The position numbers were made by a program, and so were the translations under genes. Of a stretch of DNA of 64,000 bases, positions 57,995 to 64,000 are shown piece by piece (within the stretch, counting starts at the first letter, position 1; the number at the start of each line of letters is the position of its first letter). Source of the stretch: Amycolatopsis alba DSM 44262 (lineage in GTDB: Bacteria > Actinomycetota > Actinomycetes > Mycobacteriales > Pseudonocardiaceae); assembly GCF_000384215.1 (NCBI RefSeq), contig NZ_KB913032.1, positions 5,910,588-5,974,587 on the forward strand, in the 5' to 3' direction. A model generated the notes under the pieces. It saw only the letters and a list, made by a program, of their open reading frames with translations. It searched no databases and had not been told where the DNA came from.

Positions 57995-60271
57995 TTGCCG
58001 CGCGAAACCGCGCGGCGGGGCATGACCGGGCGAGCCGTCGTCTCGCTGGTCGTCCTCGCCGCGACCGTGTACCTGTTGCTGACCACCGCCCCTCGTCTGG
58101 GGCTCGATCTGCGTGGTGGCACGCAGATCGTGCTGGAGACCAAGGATTCGCCCACCGTCACCGCCGGCGCGGAGACCACCGACCGGACGCTCGAGGTGCT
58201 GCGCCGCCGGGTCGACGCGCTGGGTGTCGCCGAGCCCATGCTGGCCCGCTCCGGGGACAACCGGATCATCGTCGAACTGCCCGGCGTGCGGGATCCGCGT
58301 GAGGCCGTCGAGGTGATCGGCCGCACCGCGCAACTGTCCTTCCATCCCGTGCTCGGCGCGGGGGCCGCACCGGACGCCCGCGTCCTTTCCGACGAAAGCG
58401 GTCAGCAGATCGCGCTCGGCCCGGCAGCGCTGACCGGGGAAGGCGTCGACGAGGCACGCTCGTCGATCGATTCGCAGGGTGGCGGCGGCTGGCTCGTTTC
58501 CGTGGACTTCAAGGGGGACTCCGGCCGCGCCTGGGAGCGGCTGACCGGGCAGGCCGCCTGCGCCCCACCCGGTGATCCGACCCGCCGGGTGGCGATCGCG
58601 CTCGACGACAAGGTGATCTCGTCACCGCAGGTCGGCACGCAGGTCGCCTGCGGGGTCGGGATCGTCGGCGGGAGCACCCAGATCACCGGGCGGTTCTCCC
58701 CGGCCGAGGCGAAGGATCTGGCGCTGCTGATCAACGCGGGCGCGCTGCCGACACCGGTCGAGATCATCGAGCAGCGGACCGTCGGCCCCACCCTCGGTGA
58801 GGCCGCGATCGACGCCAGCGCCCGCGCCGCCGTGCTCGGCCTGGCGCTGACCGCGCTGTTCCTGCTGGCCGTGTACCGCCTGGCCGGACTGGTCGCGGTG
58901 GGCGCGCTGGTGGCCTACGCCGCGGTTTCGTATGCCGCCCTGCTCGCCGTCGGCGCGACGCTGACCTTGCCGGGGCTCGCCGGGTTCGTCCTGGCCATCG
59001 GCATGGCCGTCGACGCCACGGTGCTCGTCTTCGAAAGGGCGAGAGAGGAACACTCGGTCAAACGAGGAGGCACGCTGACCCGGTCGGTCAGCCGGGGGTT
59101 CAGCGGGGCTTTGTCGGCGATCGTCGATTCGAACGTGACCACCCTGCTCGCCGCGGGGCTCCTGTTCTGGCTGGCGTCCGGCCCGGTGCGCGGGTTCGGG
59201 GTGACGCTGTCCATCGGCGTGATCGTCGCCCTGTTCATCTCGCTCGTGCTCACGCGCTGGCTGTTGCATCTGACGATGCGGGGCGTGATCGCGCGCAAAC
59301 CGCGGCTTTCCGGGCTCACCCACGAGGGCAAGGTCCGCCACTGGGTGAACCGGCGTGACCCGGAGTTCCTCGGCAAACCGAAACGCTGGCTGATGGTGGC
59401 GGGCGCGGTCGTCATCGCCGCGATCGCGGGACTGTTCGTGGCCGGGCCGAGCCTCGGCGTCGAGTTCACCGGCGGCCGGGTGGTCGAATACAGCACGTCG
59501 GCGCCCGCCGACGTCGAACAGGTCCGCGACGCGGTCTCCGACGCGGGCTTCCCCCGCGCCGTCGTCCAGCTGTCCGGTGAGAAGGACATCTCCGTCCGCA
59601 CCGAGCCGATCGACGAGGCCGCCACCGAACGGATCCGGGCCGCCGTCGCCGGTGTCGCGGGCGACGCCACCGAGATCCGCGACGAGCAGATCGGCCCGAG
59701 CCTCGGCGCCGAACTGCGCACCAAGGCGGTGATCGCGCTCGGCCTCGCGGTGCTGGCGCAGCTGATCTACCTGGCGGTGCGGTTCGACTGGCGCCTCGGG
59801 CTGGCCACGGTGGCCGCGCTCGCCCAGGACGTCCTGATCATCCTCGGGATCTTCGCCTGGCTGGGCAAGTCCATGGACGGCGTCTTCCTCGCCGCGCTGC
59901 TGACGGTGATCGGCTACTCGGTCAACGACTCGGTGGTGGTCTTCGACCGGGTCCGGGAAGTGCGGGGACTGCGCCGCAAGGAGCCGTTCGCCCGCGTCGT
60001 CGGCACGGCGGTGCTGCAGACGCTGCCCAGGACGATCAACACCGGGATCGGCGTGCTGTTCGTGCTCGGGGCGCTGCTGTTCCTCGGGGACGGTTCGCTG
60101 GCCGACTTCGCCCTCGCGCTCCTGCTCGGTCTCATCGCCGGCACAGTGTCCACTGTGGCCACCGCGGCCCCGGTCGCGATTCTTCTCGACAAGCGGTGGC
60201 CAGGGGCAGGACGTCCGGTTCGGAAACCGTCGCGGGCGCGGGAACGTGACGACAACGGCGCGGTGGTGTGA
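57995..60271 (+). CDS. secDF: Fused SecDF protein-export subunit
   Basis: A 758-residue RND-fold membrane protein that fuses SecD and SecF, with 12 expected helices. The SecD half has LGLDLRGGTQIVLE and FVLAIGMAVDATVLVFERAR; the SecF half has the GVEFTGGRVVEY start of its periplasmic part and VIGYSVNDSVVVFDRVRE. The conserved membrane acidic residues are present. It uses the proton gradient to pull exported proteins out of SecYEG. The start is TTG at 57995 with GAGGAG 8 bases upstream. Actinobacteria usually carry separate secD and secF near ruv genes, so this fused copy is probably an extra one. Confidence 0.93.
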   Translation: MPRETARRGMTGRAVVSLVVLAATVYLLLTTAPRLGLDLRGGTQIVLETKDSPTVTAGAETTDRTLEVLRRRVDALGVAEPMLARSGDNRIIVELPGVRDPREAVEVIGRTAQLSFHPVLGAGAAPDARVLSDESGQQIALGPAALTGEGVDEARSSIDSQGGGGWLVSVDFKGDSGRAWERLTGQAACAPPGDPTRRVAIALDDKVISSPQVGTQVACGVGIVGGSTQITGRFSPAEAKDLALLINAGALPTPVEIIEQRTVGPTLGEAAIDASARAAVLGLALTALFLLAVYRLAGLVAVGALVAYAAVSYAALLAVGATLTLPGLAGFVLAIGMAVDATVLVFERAREEHSVKRGGTLTRSVSRGFSGALSAIVDSNVTTLLAAGLLFWLASGPVRGFGVTLSIGVIVALFISLVLTRWLLHLTMRGVIARKPRLSGLTHEGKVRHWVNRRDPEFLGKPKRWLMVAGAVVIAAIAGLFVAGPSLGVEFTGGRVVEYSTSAPADVEQVRDAVSDAGFPRAVVQLSGEKDISVRTEPIDEAATERIRAAVAGVAGDATEIRDEQIGPSLGAELRTKAVIALGLAVLAQLIYLAVRFDWRLGLATVAALAQDVLIILGIFAWLGKSMDGVFLAALLTVIGYSVNDSVVVFDRVREVRGLRRKEPFARVVGTAVLQTLPRTINTGIGVLFVLGALLFLGDGSLADFALALLLGLIAGTVSTVATAAPVAILLDKRWPGAGRPVRKPSRARERDDNGAVV

Positions 60272-60295
60272 TCGGCGATCCTTTGTGGACGGCCT

Positions 60296-60337
60296 CTATG
60301 CTCGTTCCCGGTGGCAGGGGAGTCCACCGGGAACGAG
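60296..60337. promoter_or_regulatory. Leader hairpin upstream of the antiporter gene
   Basis: CTCGTTCCCGGTGG (60301-60314) and its exact inverse (60324-60337) form a 14-bp stem with a 9-base loop, ending 11 bases before the antiporter ATG. TATGCT at 60296-60301 could be a -10 box. It may terminate secDF transcription or control antiporter expression. Confidence 0.65.
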
Positions 60338-60348
60338 GGGCGGGGTAG

Positions 60349-61533
60349 ATGATCCAGAGCGTGCTCGTCGGCGCGGTGGTCGTGCTGGCTTGGACGATGA
60401 CGGCGGCACGGCTGGAACGGTGGCAGATCACCGCGCCGATGGCGATGGTCGCGGCGGGGCTGGCGATCGGGTTCAGCACCCGCAACGATCTCGGCAACGG
60501 GCTCAACACCGAGATCGCGCTCAACGCGGCGGAACTGATCCTCGCGCTGCTGCTGTTCGTCGACGCCACCGCGGTCAAGGGCGGCTATCTCGGCCACGAC
60601 GCCAAGACCGCGGTGCGGCTGCTGCTGATCGCGCTGCCGCTGACGATCCTGATCGTCATGGGTGTCGGCCTGCTGGTGCTGCCGGGCCTCGGCTGGGTGG
60701 CGGTGCTGCTGATCGCCTGCATCATCGCGCCCACCGACTTCGCCCCGGCGACATCGGTGGTGCACGACGTCCGGGTGCCCGAACGCGTGCGGCACCTGCT
60801 GAACGTCGAAAGCGGGTACAACGACGGCGTCGTCGCACCGGTGTTCATCTTCGCGCTCACCCTGGCGGGGAGCAAACACCAGGCGAACACGCCGGGTGAG
60901 GCGCTGCAGGCCGCGATCCCGGCGGCGCTGCTCGCCGTGCTGGCCGGCTCGGTCATCGGCGCGGTGGCCGCGGTGGTGATGAACGTGACCGGCAGGCACG
61001 GCTGGTCGACCCGGCACTCGGCGCGGGTCGCGGCCGTCGCGTTGCCGCTGCTGACCTACACCGCCGCCGTCGCGATCGGCGGCAACGGTTTCGTCGCCGC
61101 GTTCATCTGCGGTATCGCCTACAAGACCGCCAGGCACCCCGACGAGGACGAACTCGGGCTCGCCGAAGACGTCAGTTCGCTGTGCGGGCTGCTGATGTGG
61201 TTCGTCTTCGGCAGCACCGCGGTGCTGGTCCTGTCGTTCGGCCTCACCTGGGGCGTGGTGATCGTCAGCGTCGTCGCGCTCACCGTGGCCCGGCTGATCC
61301 CGGTGCTGCTCACCTTGCTGCGCACGGACTTCCGGTGGCGGGACCGGATGACCATCGGCCTGCTGGCGCCGCGCGGCGCGGCGTCGATCGTGTTCGGGCT
61401 GCTGGCCTACAACTCCCTCGACGGGGACGCGGCGGACATCGCGCTGAGCGTCATGGCGGTGACCGTGCTGGCGAGCGTCGCCGCGCACGGGATCGGGGCT
61501 TCGGCCTTCCTGAACCGCAAAGCGAAAACCTAG
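60349..61533 (+). CDS. Cation:proton antiporter (CPA1/NhaP type)
   Basis: A 394-residue membrane protein with about 11-12 helices. The CPA signature IIAPTDFAPATSVVHDVRVP and the NhaP-type ND motif ESGYNDGVVAPVFIF are present, with the ion-binding Asn-Asp pair. A late RMTIGLLAPRGAASIVFGLL carries the conserved Arg. It would exchange Na+ or K+ for H+. It stands alone with its own leader hairpin and a long hairpin after the stop. Confidence 0.9.
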   Translation: MIQSVLVGAVVVLAWTMTAARLERWQITAPMAMVAAGLAIGFSTRNDLGNGLNTEIALNAAELILALLLFVDATAVKGGYLGHDAKTAVRLLLIALPLTILIVMGVGLLVLPGLGWVAVLLIACIIAPTDFAPATSVVHDVRVPERVRHLLNVESGYNDGVVAPVFIFALTLAGSKHQANTPGEALQAAIPAALLAVLAGSVIGAVAAVVMNVTGRHGWSTRHSARVAAVALPLLTYTAAVAIGGNGFVAAFICGIAYKTARHPDEDELGLAEDVSSLCGLLMWFVFGSTAVLVLSFGLTWGVVIVSVVALTVARLIPVLLTLLRTDFRWRDRMTIGLLAPRGAASIVFGLLAYNSLDGDAADIALSVMAVTVLASVAAHGIGASAFLNRKAKT

Positions 61534-61540
61534 TTCCCTT

Positions 61541-61595
61541 GTCCGTGAAGGACTCCTTGAGGGACTCAGAGTCCCTCAAGGAGTCCTTCACGGAC
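61541..61595. terminator. Perfect 27-bp hairpin between convergent genes
   Basis: The left arm (61541-61567, starting GTCCGTGAAGGACTCCTTG) is followed by one base and its perfect inverse (61569-61595). Internally the arm is itself built of GGACTC/GAGTCC-like pieces. It lies between the antiporter and the minus-strand DUF4429-like gene and probably terminates both; similar hairpins are, from memory, a recurrent intergenic feature in Amycolatopsis genomes. Confidence 0.85.
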
Positions 61596-61610
61596 TTGCC
61601 ACCCGGACAC

Positions 61611-61925
61611 TCAGGTGTCCATCACCTTCCGGATCGCCGCTTCGAGTTCTTTCACGTTCCTGGAATTCATGCCGCCGTAGGTGAAGGTGTTCAAGTCCAC
61701 CTTGTCGGCGTACATGGGCACGTCTTCGACGATCGTCTTGGGGGCGCCGGGTACTTCGAAGATGAGCCTTCCCGGTTTGAACGCCGTCGGCGGGATGTTC
61801 TTGATACCGCTGATCTTCTCGACGCTGAACGTGTGCTTCCGGTTGCTGAGCCCCTTGACGGCCGCCTTGATCGTGACCGTCCGGCCGCTGAAACTGATGG
61901 ACCGCCTTCTCGCGTGGATGTGCAC
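61611..61925 (-). CDS. DUF4429-like small protein
   Basis: A protein of 104 residues. SFSGRTVTIKAAVKGLSNRK, the KNIPPTAFKPGRLIFEVPG segment and a helical C-terminus (RNVKELEAAIRKVMD) resemble the PH-like DUF4429 fold. The GTG at 61923-61925 is preceded by GGGGAGGG. There is no signal peptide, and the function is unknown. Confidence 0.7.
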   Translation of the reverse strand: MHIHARRRSISFSGRTVTIKAAVKGLSNRKHTFSVEKISGIKNIPPTAFKPGRLIFEVPGAPKTIVEDVPMYADKVDLNTFTYGGMNSRNVKELEAAIRKVMDT

Positions 61926-62072
61926 GAACCCTCCCCTGGGTGCGAAAAAGGCACTTTATGAGAGTGGAAACGACGCGGACGAGTGCCGTTCCCGAACCGT
62001 TACCGCCCGTGACGGTGAGCGTCGGACCGCCGACATCCGGTGGTCGTACGACGTGGCCGTCCGGCCCGGCCG

Positions 62073-62578
62073 GACGTGGTTTTCCTGTTGGCGGGACGTC
62101 AGCACCGTGTCACCGCCGAGCTGCTCGGCCGGACGGTCCGCGCCGGGTGGCCGGACGCGGTACTGGCCGACGCCGCCGGACTCGGGTGGCTGCCACTGGC
62201 TGTCGAACAAGCCAGGGCCTGTCTCGATCACCCCCGACGCCGGAACGATCGAAGTCTTCCAAGCCGTCCTGCGATCCCACGACGGCCATCGTGCTCGCGG
62301 CACGGGGGAGCAACGGTTGTGAACGGCTCTACCGACGATCCCTTCACCCTGCGCGCTCGGAACACCGAGGCGTCCGCTTACCAGGGTGCCGGTGACCTGA
62401 CCAGGGCGATCACGTTGTTCGAGGCCTCCGTGGAAGACGGCGAGCGCGTGCTGGGTCCTGATCACCCTGACATGCTGAACTCACGGAACGATCTGGCCTG
62501 CGCCCGCGGCGTCGCGGGTGATCTGCCGCTCGCGATCCGCCTGCGCGACCGGCCGACCGGCGAAGCGGGCCGGCGTTC
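62073..62578 (+). pseudogene. Decayed NB-ARC/TPR (AfsR- or FxSxx-type) regulator gene
   Basis: Two recognisable fragments lie in one frame. The first, GLGWLPLAVEQARACLDH, matches the end of an NB-ARC ATPase domain. The second matches kinesin-light-chain-type TPR: EASAYQGAGDLTRAITLFEA and LGPDHPDMLNSRNDLACARG. The hundreds of residues that normally separate them are missing. After LPLAIRL the sequence loses meaning, and no intact start or further TPRs are seen. A deletion and a frameshift in an ancestral STAND gene explain this. Confidence 0.65.
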
Positions 62579-62807
62579 ACAGTGGAATCGTAGTACCGGA
62601 TACAGATCAGGCCTTGCGATATCCGGTGATCCGCGACTACGCGATCACTTCGTCCGCCCACGTCGAGAATCGACCGGATGTCCTGCGCTGTCCCGGTCCT
62701 CGAGTGGCCGATGAGGAGTCCCACCGCACGCCGGTCCCGAGATCGCTGACATCGTTGGCAACCACGAACAAAGACGATACGAAGCCATTTGGCTCAATTG
62801 TTTGCCT
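62579..62807. other. Gene-poor spacer
   Basis: No credible gene was found between the pseudogene remnant and the promoter of the LysR gene. The G+C content falls toward the 3' side (CGAACAAAGACGATACGAAG). Open frames here show no family similarity I can recognise and no codon bias. Confidence 0.5.
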
Positions 62808-62824
62808 GGTCCAGTCCAGTTATG
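62808..62824 (+). promoter_or_regulatory. LysR-linked motif GGTCCAGTCCAGTT, upstream copy
   Basis: GGTCCAGTCCAGTTATG lies 17 bases before the LysR ATG. A matching GGTCCAGTCCACTT (13 of 14 bases) occurs at 63847-63860 before the next gene. TACTAA at 62827-62832 may be the -10 box, which would make the LysR transcript almost leaderless. Confidence 0.6.
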
Positions 62825-62841
62825 TCTACTAACGTAGAGGG

Positions 62842-63825
62842 ATGGAGCTGGAACTGCGCCACTTGCGCATCATGTGCGCGATCGCTGAACTCGGGAGTAT
62901 CACGAAGGCGGCGAACACGCTCGGAATGGCGCAGCCTGCACTGACAGCGCAACTGAAACGCATCGAACGGACGCTCGGCGGGAAGCTCTTCCTCCGGGAT
63001 CACACGGGTACCAGGCCGACCGCGCTCGGCCTCCTTGTCCTCGACCGGGCAAAGATGGTGCTCCCCGCCGTGTCGTCGCTGCATGACGAGGCCGCGCGCC
63101 TCGCCCAGCACGCCGGCACCGGCGAGCCGATGACCCTGCGGCTCGGTTCCGCGACGGGACCGATGCTCGGGGCACTCCTGCAACGCCTCGGCACCACCCA
63201 TCCCGACATCCACGTCGCGACGCATACGTCGTGGTCGTCCAACAAACTCGCGGACATGACCCTCGAGGGCGCGCTTGACTTCGCCTTCGTCGGTGTGTGC
63301 GGTGACGCCGGTCCGCCGCCGGAGCCCGGTCTCCGCTGGCGGACGCTCGCACATCATCCGGTGTTCGTGCTGATGTCGGCGCGTGACGAGCGCGCGCAGC
63401 AGAACGAGGTCGAACTCGGTGAACTGGCGGAGGAAAGATGGTGCGCGACGCCGGGGGACGGCTGTTTCGGCGACTGTTTCGCGTCCGCGTGCGCCCGGTC
63501 GGGATTCACGCCGCGTTCGCTGTACGAGACCGACGTGCTGACCTGTATCGAGATGGTCGAATCGGGGCACGCGGTGGTGCTGTGCCAGCCGCTGTTCCAT
63601 GAGATCCCCGGTATCGTCGCCGTCCCGATCGCCGGGAATCCGTTGAGCTGGCGGAATCTCGTCGGCTGGTCCGAACGGGGGGAGATGGGGCCCTTCGCCG
63701 CGGAGATGATCGCCCTGTCCCGCGCGGTGTACGGCGAACTGATCGACCGGCGGCCGACCTACTCGAAGTATCTCGAGTTGAACCCTGGTTACGGCGTGGA
63801 CTACACGGATGCCGGAGTGCGCTGA
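62842..63825 (+). CDS. LysR family transcriptional regulator
   Basis: A 327-residue LysR protein. The DNA-binding helix reads SITKAANTLGMAQPALTAQL. The effector domain has TLRLGSATGPMLGALLQRLG and unusual cysteines (RWCATPGDGCFGDCFASACA) that might sense redox or metal (inference). No ribosome site fits before the ATG at 62842, except AGAGGG directly abutting it. It precedes a secreted-protein gene with a matching upstream motif. Confidence 0.88.
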   Translation: MELELRHLRIMCAIAELGSITKAANTLGMAQPALTAQLKRIERTLGGKLFLRDHTGTRPTALGLLVLDRAKMVLPAVSSLHDEAARLAQHAGTGEPMTLRLGSATGPMLGALLQRLGTTHPDIHVATHTSWSSNKLADMTLEGALDFAFVGVCGDAGPPPEPGLRWRTLAHHPVFVLMSARDERAQQNEVELGELAEERWCATPGDGCFGDCFASACARSGFTPRSLYETDVLTCIEMVESGHAVVLCQPLFHEIPGIVAVPIAGNPLSWRNLVGWSERGEMGPFAAEMIALSRAVYGELIDRRPTYSKYLELNPGYGVDYTDAGVR

Positions 63826-63846
63826 CCTGCGCGGAAGTTGTCGAAA

Positions 63847-63886
63847 GGTCCAGTCCACTTGGTGGATATGACCTAAATGGTATGTA
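63847..63886 (+). promoter_or_regulatory. LysR-linked motif, downstream copy, with promoter elements
   Basis: GGTCCAGTCCACTT at 63847-63860 is followed by an inverted pair TCCAC-TTG-GTGGA (63854-63866). TTGGTG at 63859-63864 and TATGTA at 63881-63886 form a plausible -35/-10 pair with a 16-base spacer. A second short palindrome, GGTATGTACC, overlaps the -10. Confidence 0.55.
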
Positions 63887-63958
63887 CCTTTTGTAGCAGG
63901 CGCCTCGTACCGTCTGGACGAGATCTTCTTCCGGAACGTCGCTGAGGGAACGCCTGAA

Positions 63959-64000
63959 ATGAACCGAAAGATCGTAGCGGCCGCCGCGGCGGCCCTGACC
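63959..64000 (+). CDS. 5' end of a secreted-protein gene
   Basis: Fourteen codons are visible, reading MNRKIVAAAAAALT, the start of a classical signal peptide (basic n-region, Ala-rich core). GAGGGAA precedes the ATG by 9 bases. The gene runs out of the window; its function cannot be told. It is the likely target of the LysR regulator upstream. Confidence 0.7.
   Translation, partial: MNRKIVAAAAAALT

Overview
The window is about 70% G+C with strong G/C third-position bias, frequent GTG starts, long chains of ATGA/GTGA stop-start overlaps and many TetR/LysR/MarR regulators. Together with an IrtAB siderophore importer, a DinB/maleylpyruvate-isomerase-fold (mycothiol-type) protein, a class E sortase signal and a DUF222-HNH gene, this points to a filamentous actinomycete, most likely of the Pseudonocardiales (Amycolatopsis-like). 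The genus is an inference from style and gene content. About 54 protein genes are present; no tRNA, rRNA or CRISPR array was seen.

1-6.5 kb: a minus-strand stressosome-type operon (RsbR, RsbS, RsbT, an RsbT-RsbX-like fusion, an RsbU-like phosphatase) that ends in an ECF-type sigma factor with its own C-terminal zinc-binding tail. A MarR gene and a divergent SpoIIE-type phosphatase lie upstream. 6.5-10.7 kb: two NtaA/DszA-type flavin monooxygenases diverge from a GNAT acetyltransferase and a 2-oxoglutarate/Fe(II) oxygenase. 10.7-15.5 kb: the threonine-to-glycine operon tdh-kbl-lysR, then a TerC membrane protein and a TetR gene. 15.5-18.3 kb: a TetX-like FAD monooxygenase and a DUF222-HNH endonuclease gene flanked by seven copies of a 20-bp repeat. 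18.3-25.5 kb: a catabolic cluster (MHS transporter, alpha/beta hydrolase and LysR, divergent from acyl-CoA dehydrogenase, CaiB CoA-transferase, MaoC-type hydratase and CitE-type lyase) that fits breakdown of a C5 branched dicarboxylate such as itaconate, mesaconate or methylsuccinate. 25.5-30.6 kb: an AraC gene, then a TetR-controlled patatin-SDR-Baeyer-Villiger monooxygenase operon.

30.6-38.4 kb: a secretion region with a membrane-anchored protein, a papain-like protease, a large ATPase-LuxR regulator, an S1 protease and an S8 protease. A shared 16-bp motif precedes the regulator and the S1 protease. 38.4-38.9 kb holds a 365-bp MITE-like element. 38.9-45.7 kb: TetR, IrtA, IrtB and an esterase (iron-siderophore uptake), convergent with a BtrH/C39-like protein. 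45.9-54.2 kb: one 2763-residue surface protein with 18 DUF11-type repeats, mostly 384-bp units, and a LAVTG sortase signal.

54.2-64 kb: small enzymes and regulators (RidA, rhodanese with a TetR and twin operators, MarR with a SnoaL-like protein), a fused SecDF preceded by a small membrane protein, a cation:proton antiporter with a leader hairpin, a DUF4429-like protein, a decayed NB-ARC/TPR gene, and a LysR gene whose upstream motif recurs before a secreted-protein gene cut by the window end.
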